In this document: piece by piece, positions 53,531-60,922 of the stretch
Numbering within the stretch: the stretch's first letter is position 1
How the letters are laid out: every line of letters starts with the position of its first letter
NCBI GenBank assembly: GCA_963732405.1
Contig: CAVSZG010000001.1
Coordinates: 2,418,001-2,482,000 of the forward strand
Origin: JAUIAI01 sp963732405
GTDB lineage: Bacteria > Pseudomonadota > Gammaproteobacteria > Burkholderiales > Burkholderiaceae_E
Direction of reading: 5' to 3'
Length of the DNA stretch: 64,000 nucleotides
Position numbers and translations under genes: made by a program
The notes under the pieces: model-generated
Told to the model about the DNA's origin: nothing
The model's input: the letters and a program-made list of their open reading frames with translations, nothing else
Database searches by the model: none

Positions 53531-53536
53531 ACAGTT
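53517..53536. promoter_or_regulatory. LexA (SOS) box between the HEPN and radical SAM genes
   Basis: TACTGTATTAATATACAGTT keeps the invariant CTGT-N8-ACAG and nearly all of the consensus TACTGTATATATATACAGTA. The AT-rich core stands out in this GC-rich DNA. It lies 40 bases before the HEPN start on the minus strand and 77 bases before the radical SAM start on the plus strand, so either or both could be DNA-damage-induced. Confidence 0.75.
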
Positions 53537-53612
53537 AATTCAGATCGGCGCCTAGTCAGCACCAAGCAGCGCCTAGATCATCGTTTTATTTGCACACCAG
53601 TCGTCCACCGCC

Positions 53613-54725
53613 ATGAAGCAGCGCATCCGATCCGACCAGCAGGTCCTGAGCTTTCACAAGGGCAGAGGGGCCGCGTCCAATCTCATCGAGCGCTTCACCA
53701 CGTTCAGCCGTGAACCGGATCTCGACTTCCTCGATACCCTCGACGCCGGAGACGCCGGAGACGCCCCGCGCTCGCCGCTCACCAGGGTCACCGAGCAGCG
53801 CGCCCGTTCGATCATCAGTCGAAACGATTCGCCCGACATTCCCTTCGATCAATCGGTCAATCCCTACCAGGGTTGCGAGCATGGCTGCATCTATTGTTAT
53901 GCTCGTCCCAGCCATGCCTATCTGGGGCTCTCACCCGGGCTGGATTTCGAAACCCGCATTATGGCCAAAACCAACGCGGCCGAACAACTGCGCATCGAAC
54001 TGAACCGACCCGCTTACGTACCCGCGCTGATCGCCTTGGGCGCAAACACCGATCCCTATCAACCTGCCGAACGCGATCTGAACATCACCCGCTCGGTGCT
54101 ACAGGTGTTGGCCGACTACCGCATACCGGTCGGCATCACCACCAAATCCGCCCTGGTCTTGCGCGACCTCGACATCCTCGCGCCCATGGCCAAGCGCGGC
54201 CTGGCGAGCGTGCATCTGTCGCTGGGCACCCTCGATCCCCGCCTGGCGCGCACGCTGGAGCCGCGGGCTAATTCACCCGAGCGGCGTCTGGCCGCCATCA
54301 AGCGGCTTACCCAGGCCGGCATTCCGGTTGCGATCTTTGCCTCGCCGATCATCCCGGGGCTCAATGATCATGAACTCGAGCAGGTCATGGAGGCCGCCGC
54401 CAACGCGGGCGCGAGTCAGGCCAGTTATGTGTTGTTACGCCTGCCGCTCGAGGTGCGCGACCTGTTCGTCGACTGGTTGCATGAGCATTACCCGCTCAAG
54501 GCTGCCCATGTGATGAATCTGGTTCGTCAGACCCGGGACGGCCGCGACTACGATGCCGATTATCGCGTTCGCATGAAGGGCAGTGGTGACTATGCGCGGC
54601 TCATCGCGCAACGCTTCAAGCTCGCCGCGCGTCGGCTTGGTCTGCAGCTTGAACGAACGACCGCAGATACCTCCCAGTTTCGTCGGCCTGCCGAACCGGA
54701 TTCCGCCCAACTGCCGCTGTTCTGA
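53613..54725 (+). CDS. PA0069-family radical SAM protein, SplB-like
   Basis: 370 residues. The cluster motif CEHGCIYCYARPSH (C-x3-C-x2-C) is followed by FETRIMAKTNAAEQL, then the TIM-barrel strands with GITTKSALVLRDLDIL and VHLSLGTLDPRLARTLEPRANSPERRLAAIKRL. This branch resembles spore photoproduct lyase and is annotated as DNA-repair-like by homology only; its reaction is unknown. A DAGDAGDA tract (9-base tandem repeat) is near residue 50. A LexA box upstream fits a DNA-damage role. Confidence 0.82.
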   Translation: MKQRIRSDQQVLSFHKGRGAASNLIERFTTFSREPDLDFLDTLDAGDAGDAPRSPLTRVTEQRARSIISRNDSPDIPFDQSVNPYQGCEHGCIYCYARPSHAYLGLSPGLDFETRIMAKTNAAEQLRIELNRPAYVPALIALGANTDPYQPAERDLNITRSVLQVLADYRIPVGITTKSALVLRDLDILAPMAKRGLASVHLSLGTLDPRLARTLEPRANSPERRLAAIKRLTQAGIPVAIFASPIIPGLNDHELEQVMEAAANAGASQASYVLLRLPLEVRDLFVDWLHEHYPLKAAHVMNLVRQTRDGRDYDADYRVRMKGSGDYARLIAQRFKLAARRLGLQLERTTADTSQFRRPAEPDSAQLPLF

Positions 54726-54731
54726 TGCGGT

Positions 54732-55097
54732 CTAGCGCGGACCCACGCTGATCCTGGCGAGCAACCCGGTCGGCACATCAATCGTCATGGCCAGCAGGCG
54801 GAATGAATGGCTCTTGCCATGGGTGTCCAGATTCAGTGCGCTGTTGACGCCGCCTTCCAGCACGTCATCCATCACGAAATTCAATGCCTGCAGCGTCGGC
54901 AGTTCATAGCGCTCGATCGCGCTCAGTCCGCGATGCCGGAACAGGCTCGCCACCCGCTGCGCCGTCACCTGGTCGAGCAACACCGGCCAGGCCTGCGGAT
55001 GGTAGGCAATGACACTGATGTTGATGCGGTTGCCCTTGTCGCCGGTGCGCGCGTGCGCGATCCGATGCAGCGGGATCGGGGTCGTGTGTTCGCTCAT
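54732..55097 (-). CDS. AtuA-associated small protein
   Basis: 121 residues. PLHRIAHARTGDKGNRINISVIAY is the signature start of the small C-terminal-type partner of AtuA/DUF1446 proteins, and ALNFVMDDVLEGGVNSALNLDTHGKS follows. In acyclic terpene (citronellol/geraniol) users this pair lies in the atu cluster; elsewhere it occurs alone. ATG 55097 overlaps the stop of the AtuA gene. Substrate here is not known. Confidence 0.85.
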   Translation of the reverse strand: MSEHTTPIPLHRIAHARTGDKGNRINISVIAYHPQAWPVLLDQVTAQRVASLFRHRGLSAIERYELPTLQALNFVMDDVLEGGVNSALNLDTHGKSHSFRLLAMTIDVPTGLLARISVGPR

Positions 55098-56485
55098 GAT
55101 TCGTGCGGCCCCAGAAAATCGAAACGCGGGTGAATCCGTGCCCGTGGTACCAGGTAAGACACGGTCTTGATCCGGTTCTGGATGCGGGTTCGCACGCCAC
55201 CGCCGCCGGCCGGCCCACAACAGTAGAGCGCCAGCACCTCTTGCAGCGCTTGTTCCACGCGCTCGCGTTGCTGACCACTCACCGCCAGACGCACCCGCAG
55301 GTCAGCGGATTCGTCACCGCAGTCCTGCGCCCGCGGATCGCGCTCGCGCAACTCGCCCGAATCCCCGTCGAAAATGCTGAACGCACCGATCAGATCGTAG
55401 CGTCGACGCAGATCGAGCTGACGTCGCTCGAGCCGCTCTTCGATGGTCGCGATCGCGAGCCGGGCGCGTGCCTGCGCATTCGGGCCGGCATAGGAGATTT
55501 CAGCTTCGCCCAACCAGTCGCCTGGGAAGCTGACCGTGGCCTTGAGGCGCTCGGGCGCCGGCCTGCCGCGCGCCCCGGTCAGCGCGACCCGATGCTCGCC
55601 CACTTCGCGAATCTGTACCTGGGTGATGTCGAGAATCACATCAGGCGTCAGGTAGGCCGCCGGATCATGAATTTCATAGAGGATCTGCTCCTTGACGGTG
55701 CGGGAATCGACCAGGCCGCCGGTACCGGCCGCCTTGGTGATGACGATCGCGCCGTCGCGATCGATCTCGGCGATCGGAAAGCCGATGTTGGCCATGCCGG
55801 GTACATCCTTGAAACCAGGGTCGGCGAAGTAGCCACCCGTGACCTGCGCGCCGCATTCGAGCAGATGCCCGGCCAGCGTGCCCTGTGCGAGGCGGTCCCA
55901 GTCGTCCCAGGCCCAGCCATAGTGCGCCACCAACGGGCCCAGCACGAGCGCGGGATCGGCGACGCGCCCGGTCACCACCACCTGGGCACCGGCGCGCAAG
56001 GCGTCGGCGATGGGCCTGGCACCGATGTACACATTGGCGGCGATCACCTCGTCGGTCGGTCCGGCCAGCGCCCGGTCGCCTTCCCAGATCTCGAGTTGGT
56101 CCAGATCGAGCCCGTCACGGATGTCGTCACCCGAGACGATGGCGATCCGGATCGGACCCAGGCCGGCCGCATGGGCGAGTTGCTGAATGACGCGGGCTGC
56201 GGCTTGCGGATTGGCGACACCGAAGTTGCCGATGATCGCGATGCTCGCGTTGAGGCAGTCGGCCAGGATGGGCGCCAGGAATTCGGCGAGCAGTGGCTCG
56301 AAACCTTTCCCGGGGTCGGCCCGGCGCGCAACATGGCCCAGGGCGAGGGTCCGTTCACCGATGGTTTCGAAGATGACGGCGCCGGGCTTGCCCGAGGCGG
56401 CAATCGCCTTGACGACCGACTGAGGGGCGTCGACCCGGTCACCGGAGAAACCGGCGCCGCTACCGATCAGATACATGTTGGGCAC
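55094..56485 (-). CDS. AtuA-family protein (DUF1446)
   Basis: 463 residues. The start YLIGSGAGFSGDRVDAP, then GVANPQAAARVIQQLA, VVTGRVADPALVLGPLVAHYGW and ALAQG-like RLAQGTLAGHLLECGAQVTGGYFADPG, are typical of DUF1446. The family is tied to acyclic terpene utilisation, but an enzymatic step has not been firmly set. It forms an operon with the small partner. An alternative start is three codons downstream. The other atu genes are absent. Confidence 0.87.
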   Translation of the reverse strand: MPNMYLIGSGAGFSGDRVDAPQSVVKAIAASGKPGAVIFETIGERTLALGHVARRADPGKGFEPLLAEFLAPILADCLNASIAIIGNFGVANPQAAARVIQQLAHAAGLGPIRIAIVSGDDIRDGLDLDQLEIWEGDRALAGPTDEVIAANVYIGARPIADALRAGAQVVVTGRVADPALVLGPLVAHYGWAWDDWDRLAQGTLAGHLLECGAQVTGGYFADPGFKDVPGMANIGFPIAEIDRDGAIVITKAAGTGGLVDSRTVKEQILYEIHDPAAYLTPDVILDITQVQIREVGEHRVALTGARGRPAPERLKATVSFPGDWLGEAEISYAGPNAQARARLAIATIEERLERRQLDLRRRYDLIGAFSIFDGDSGELRERDPRAQDCGDESADLRVRLAVSGQQRERVEQALQEVLALYCCGPAGGGGVRTRIQNRIKTVSYLVPRARIHPRFDFLGPHES

Positions 56486-56547
56486 TCCGGAGGGTGGGGC
56501 GCTGGACAGTCGCCGGACCGGTCATCGTAGACGATGTGCGGGGTCGA

Positions 56548-56882
56548 TCAGTTCCAGTTGTCGATCTTGACGTCCCGCGGCGAAGGACGACCCTGGCCGG
56601 TTTCCAAGAGCGCCTTCAGGCTGAGCAGAAAGCTGGCCCACTTGGTGCTGCAGTGTGCCGTGAAGTCGACAGCCTCTCGCCAGTTGCGATGACCGAAGCG
56701 AACGATGCTGTGCTCGCCTTCCTGCGACAGCAGGAACTCCAGATCGCTGCCGATCCATTCATCGGGTCCTGCTGGGCAGTGCCAGCGGACTGCTGCGTCC
56801 GGTTCGAGCGCCGTCACGGCCATGCTCATCGTGCCCAGTCGATCGCCGCTTGGATGCCGGCCCGGTGAATGATGTCGTACAT
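56548..56882 (-). pseudogene. SRPBCC/AHSA1-family protein with internal deletion
   Basis: ATG 56882, with a GGAG site upstream, opens MYDIIHRAGIQAAID, the usual start of this family, but the frame then meets a stop in WAR. The C-terminal half (VTALEPDAAVRWHCPAGPDEWIGSDLEF to FLLSLKALLETG and KIDNWN) continues in another frame. Family members are near 150-160 residues, so about 45-60 residues between the two are missing and the frame is shifted. The last steps of decay or a deletion are likely. It is downstream of the beta-propeller and HTH genes, as intact homologues often are. Confidence 0.7.
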
Positions 56883-56940
56883 GATTCTGCTCCGTGTTGT
56901 TCAGATTGATGAATCCCTCTGCATTCCCGGTCATCCGGCG

Positions 56941-57627
56941 CTATCGATCCACGGTGCGAGCGGACGAGCTGTCGCGTCGCGGGCGTCGCACGGCGCGGAC
57001 CTTGCCGCTGCCACCGCCGCCGCAGTAGAACAAATCAGCGCCGTCCGATTCGAGCCCGCTCACACCCGTGCCACCGGGCATGGTCAGGCTTTCGAGGACG
57101 GTACCGTCCTGCGGGTCGATACGACGCAGTTCGCTGGCGTCGCCCTCCCAGGTCCCATGCCACAGATCGCCCTCGACCCAGGTGACGCCGGTGACGAAGC
57201 GATTGCTCTCGATGGTGCGCTTGATGGCACCGGTCTGCGGGTCGATCTGATGGATCTTTCGGTCGCGGTACTGCCCGACCCAGAGGCTGCCTTCGGCCCA
57301 GGTCAGGCCCGAGTCGCTGCCGGTACCGGGCGCCGGAATCGACGCCAGCACCTGGCCGGTTTCAGGGTCGATCTTGTCGATGCGCGACTCGGTGATCTGG
57401 TAGAGATACTGGCCGTCGAAGGCGGTGCCGGCGTCGGCGGCGCAGGCCAGTGTTCTGTTGGTCTTGCCGCTGGCGGGATCGAAGGCAACCAGCCCGGCGT
57501 CGGTGGCAGCCCAGACGCGCTGACCGTCGTGGGAAACGCCGTGCACACTGGTGGCACCGTCGAACGGGCCATATTCCCGGACGATGTCGGCCGGCGCGGA
57601 TTGCATAGTGTTCTGGCTTGCTGTCAT
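56941..57627 (-). CDS. Beta-propeller (Vgb/glutamine-cyclotransferase-like) protein
   Basis: 228 residues. Five to six short blades repeat VxAFDPxSGKxxRTL and KIDPETGQVLASIPAPG patterns, with WAEGSLWVGQYRDRKIHQIDPQTGAIKRTIES being the clearest. No signal peptide is visible, so it is likely cytoplasmic. It lies between the HTH regulator and the SRPBCC remnant, a trio I know from other proteobacteria without function. AGGAGCTG precedes ATG 57627. Confidence 0.7.
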   Translation of the reverse strand: MTASQNTMQSAPADIVREYGPFDGATSVHGVSHDGQRVWAATDAGLVAFDPASGKTNRTLACAADAGTAFDGQYLYQITESRIDKIDPETGQVLASIPAPGTGSDSGLTWAEGSLWVGQYRDRKIHQIDPQTGAIKRTIESNRFVTGVTWVEGDLWHGTWEGDASELRRIDPQDGTVLESLTMPGGTGVSGLESDGADLFYCGGGGSGKVRAVRRPRRDSSSARTVDR

Positions 57628-57677
57628 GGGTGCAGCTCCTGGGTGTGGCGCCCGGAAATCGGCACCGTCACCGCACT

Positions 57678-58904
57678 CTACGCAAACCGCATGGCGACTG
57701 GGAGTAACAATGCTGTCGTGAATCCGGTCAGCGCAGGCGCCAGCCAGCGTCGCGCCCTTGCCTGGCCGAGCGAGCGTACCCGGTCTGCTGCCTGTAGCTC
57801 GGCCAAGTCGCGCTGCACCGTGCGCTGGCTGGTGCCCAGGGCCTGGGCCAGGGCCGAGGTGGACCAGGCTGCCCCATCGGATAGCAGCGCCAGCAGGGCT
57901 GCCTGTTCGCCCGCAATGGGCGGCATCAGCACCGCGACCGGCATATTCCTGTGCGGTACCAGTACAAAGCCCCGCGCCGTCGCGTCGATGCGAACGAGCG
58001 AATTCAAGAGTGCGCGCAGTCGACTCATTTCAACCCGCAGGCGGGCCCGGTGGGTTTCATCCGCGTGCTGAGAGCGGAACACCTGGGCGATCAATGCCGC
58101 TCGGTCCAGATCGCCGGGCCAGGCCTGTGCCAATGAGAGGATCAGTGCGAACAACACCGGGCGACGGGTCAGCGGCCGCCACCTGGCACCCGCGCTCACG
58201 CCGCGTCGGCAGGCGTCGACCACCAGTGTTTCCGAGCCGAGCAAGGCCTCGACTTCATCCAGGCGCATGAGGTAATCGGTGCCGTTGAGGTCGTGTCGTC
58301 GGGCGGCCGGGCGATCCAGGGCAGATTGTGCCTCGGTCACCTCGGCCATCAGGGCCGGCACACCTGCCACCGTGGCTGCTGCATGCGCACGCCGCAGGGC
58401 GGTTCGTGCCGGGCCGGTGCGCAGCGAGCGCAGTGCAAGCTCGGCGGCGCTGAGTTCGGCCACCGCAGCGAGCGAAGCCGGCATGCGCTCACGCAGATCG
58501 ATTCCGGCCAATTCGATTGCCGCTTCGTCCAGGCGCCCGAGCAGCAGCAGGCGGCGAGTCGCGATCAATCGGGCGTGAACCGCATTGGCCCTGTCGGCCT
58601 GCGCGGTCAGTATGGCTGCGGCGGCGGTCAGCGTGCGCGGTGATCCAGCGAAGTCGCGCATCGCCAGCGCGACCTCGGCTTCGGCGACGACGCAGCGGGC
58701 GCGGGACACTGCCTCATGGGCACCAAAGCGTCTGGCCGCGCGACGCAGCAGTTCGCGCGCCGTGGCGAGTTCGCCCAGTTGCGCCATGGCGATGCCGCGC
58801 AAGGCCAATGCGGGAGGATCGTCGCGCAGCGCCACGTGTTTGAGCGCGCCCAATGCGTCGCCTGCGGCGAGGGCTCTGGCCGAAGCGGCAATCAGGGAGT
58901 CCAT
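57678..58904 (-). CDS. HTH-type regulator with helical repeat N-terminus
   Basis: 408 residues. The N-terminal two-thirds is Ala/Leu/Arg-rich and helical (TPR-like). A segment RARLRVEMSRLRALLNSLVRIDATARGFVLVPH resembles the BTAD/OmpR-type winged helix, and the C-terminus has a DeoR-like HTH (WSTSALAQALGTSQRTVQRDLAELQAADRV). It heads the minus-strand trio with the propeller and SRPBCC genes and probably controls them. Ligand unknown. Confidence 0.7.
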   Translation of the reverse strand: MDSLIAASARALAAGDALGALKHVALRDDPPALALRGIAMAQLGELATARELLRRAARRFGAHEAVSRARCVVAEAEVALAMRDFAGSPRTLTAAAAILTAQADRANAVHARLIATRRLLLLGRLDEAAIELAGIDLRERMPASLAAVAELSAAELALRSLRTGPARTALRRAHAAATVAGVPALMAEVTEAQSALDRPAARRHDLNGTDYLMRLDEVEALLGSETLVVDACRRGVSAGARWRPLTRRPVLFALILSLAQAWPGDLDRAALIAQVFRSQHADETHRARLRVEMSRLRALLNSLVRIDATARGFVLVPHRNMPVAVLMPPIAGEQAALLALLSDGAAWSTSALAQALGTSQRTVQRDLAELQAADRVRSLGQARARRWLAPALTGFTTALLLPVAMRFA

Positions 58905-59497
58905 GGCCTAGCTTTTTCGCCGGGTGGCATGGTCAATCGCATCGACCTTTTCAAGTTCGCCGTTAACCCGTTTCGTCCGATCTGCGCCACGCCTGCGGTG
59001 ATTCTGCGCCCTCATCCGACTGGCCTTATCCCGGTCCGCCAAACCGCCTATAGGCCGGTCCGGGCTCCAGGCGGTCGCATGTGCCGCCAATGTGATGTTC
59101 TGATTCCGCAGCCTTCGTCGGCCTGACCGTTGACCGAAGGCTGGTATGACCGAATTGCCCTGACCGATTCGTTTCAAGTCGGGATTCACGCTCAAGACGC
59201 CGATCAATGGTCGATTCCACCCCGCGGATGGTTGTCTGCGCAGTCGTCCGACAATCCGGGAACCACTCTGCCACGCCCGGATCGGACCGTTTTTCACCAT
59301 CTGATCGCCCCGCACCGAAGACCGTTCACGACCGTGTGATGGACCGGTCGTATGGGGCTGGCCAGGCCCAAAGCCTCGGAATCCGCCGATTTCCCGTCTT
59401 TTTCCAATGTTGCCGACCGAATCGATCGATGTCCAATGGACTCGTGCGGCGCACTGTGCGCTCTGCCGATGGTTGGCCGCTGACTATTTTTTTCCTG
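58905..59497. other. 593-base gene-free region before the GAF-HlyD gene
   Basis: No credible gene is seen on either strand. It holds an inverted repeat CAGCCTTCG/CGAAGGCTG (59109-59117 and 59135-59143) with a 17-base loop and no T-run. Further on, a T-rich stretch lies near 59488-59494 just before the ATG at 59498. It probably contains the divergent promoters of the HTH gene and the HlyD-SecA operon. A small secreted peptide could also be hidden here, but I find none with a convincing start. Confidence 0.5.
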
Positions 59498-60922
59498 ATG
59501 ATTGCTGATCCAATTAGTGTTGCGCGTGAATCGCCTGCCCGCTCGGCCGAACCGGCTTATAGCCGACGGAAAGCGGCGCTCGTGCTGCTGGCGCGTGGCC
59601 TGCGGCACGAGCGATTCCTGCCGGCTGCGCAGGCGGTGCTCACCGACCTGTGTGCGACGCTGGGTTGCGAACGCAGCAGCCTGGGTCTGCATCTTCATGG
59701 CCGTCTTCAGGTGGTGGCCACGTCATCCGGCGTCGACCCGACGGATCGACGTAATCCTGTTGACGGCATTGCCGCGGCCATGCAGGAGGCCGTTGATCAG
59801 CGCACCAGCATCATCTATCCCTTACCCTCGTTCAATGCGGCGACATTGACCGCAGCGCACGCGGAACTGGCACGTGCCACTGGCGGCCTGTCCATCTTGT
59901 CCGTGCCGATCATCGATGCGGAGCGCTGCGTGGGCGTGCTGCTATTCGAGCGGGTCGGCGGCTTCACGGACAACGCCCTGAAGATTGCGCAAGACGCGGC
60001 ATTGTTCGTTGGTCCGGTGCTGGACATGAAGCATCGGCTGGAATCGCCGGTCGGCGGTCGGCTGGTCGAAGCGCTGGCGCCGCGCGGGGTGCGTCTGGGC
60101 GATCGAACCCTGTCGCCCTGGCGGTACGGATTGGCCGCGCTCGCTTTGCTCTCGCTATTGGTGGCGCTGTGGCCAGTCACCCTTAGGGTGGTCGCACCGG
60201 CAAGGGTGGAAGGCATCGATCAGCGGATACTGGCCGCGCCGGTCGACGGTTTCATTGCCCAGGTCGCGGCTCGCCCGGGTGAGCCGGTGCGGCAAGGCCA
60301 GGTCATTGCGTCATTGGAGGACCGCGACCTGCTGTTGCGACGCGACCGGCTCGCGGCCCAGATCGCTCAGCATGACAAACAATACCGCGAAGCGCTGGCG
60401 GGTGACGACGCGGGCGACATTGTGCAGGCGCGCGCGGTACTCGATCAATCGCGCACCGAGCACACTCTGGTCGAGAGCGAGATCGAGCGCACGCGGCTTC
60501 GTTCGCCGTTCGACGGCACATTGGTCGATGGCGACCTGAGCGCTCAGATCGGTGCACCCGTGACCCGTGGACAGACCTTGCTGACCGTCTCGCCGGTTCA
60601 GGGCTACAAGGTGGTTGCCGAGGTCGACGATCAGGATGTGACCTTGCTGCAGGTTGGTCAGGCCGCGCAGGTGTTGTTTGCGGGGCTGGGCCAGGCACCC
60701 GTGGCCTTCGATGTGCAGCGGATCTCGCCGGTGGCCGCTGCGCTGGATCAGCGAAATGTCTTCGAGGTCGAGGGGCGGGTCGGCGCCATGCAGGAGGCCG
60801 CCCTGCGCCCCGGCCTGCGCGGTATCGCCCGGATCGACATCGATCGTCGTCTGCAGGTCCAGGTCTGGTGGCTGCGCCTGGGCAACTGGCTGCGCCGAAC
60901 GATCTGGCAGGTCATCGCATGA
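59498..60922 (+). CDS. HlyD-family membrane-fusion protein with N-terminal GAF domain
   Basis: 474 residues. A GAF-like domain at about 30-178 (LTDLCATLGCERSSLGLHL to GVLLFERVGGFTDNALKIAQDAALF), a single membrane helix at about 208-226 and a lipoyl/barrel-sandwich HlyD part from about 238 (VDGFIAQVAARPGEPVRQGQVIASLEDRDLLL). An alpha-helical hairpin and a beta-barrel follow. The cytoplasmic GAF would place a sensor on a periplasmic adaptor. ATG 59498 is preferred; the upstream open frame lacks ribosome sites and family likeness. The stop overlaps the next ATG (ATGA). Confidence 0.78.
   Translation: MIADPISVARESPARSAEPAYSRRKAALVLLARGLRHERFLPAAQAVLTDLCATLGCERSSLGLHLHGRLQVVATSSGVDPTDRRNPVDGIAAAMQEAVDQRTSIIYPLPSFNAATLTAAHAELARATGGLSILSVPIIDAERCVGVLLFERVGGFTDNALKIAQDAALFVGPVLDMKHRLESPVGGRLVEALAPRGVRLGDRTLSPWRYGLAALALLSLLVALWPVTLRVVAPARVEGIDQRILAAPVDGFIAQVAARPGEPVRQGQVIASLEDRDLLLRRDRLAAQIAQHDKQYREALAGDDAGDIVQARAVLDQSRTEHTLVESEIERTRLRSPFDGTLVDGDLSAQIGAPVTRGQTLLTVSPVQGYKVVAEVDDQDVTLLQVGQAAQVLFAGLGQAPVAFDVQRISPVAAALDQRNVFEVEGRVGAMQEAALRPGLRGIARIDIDRRLQVQVWWLRLGNWLRRTIWQVIA

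Noticed and set aside
53741..53765. 9-base tandem repeat as a possible phase-variation tract
   Set aside because: Fewer than three units, in frame (DAGDAGDA), so length change would not switch the gene.
54897..56530. Plus-strand open frames opposite the AtuA genes
   Set aside because: Arg/Gly/Asp-rich shadow translation; the minus-strand genes match known families throughout.
59207..59497. Longer GAF-HlyD gene starting at 59207
   Set aside because: The added residues look like chance translation (Arg/Ser/Pro mix), lack a ribosome site and precede the conserved start.
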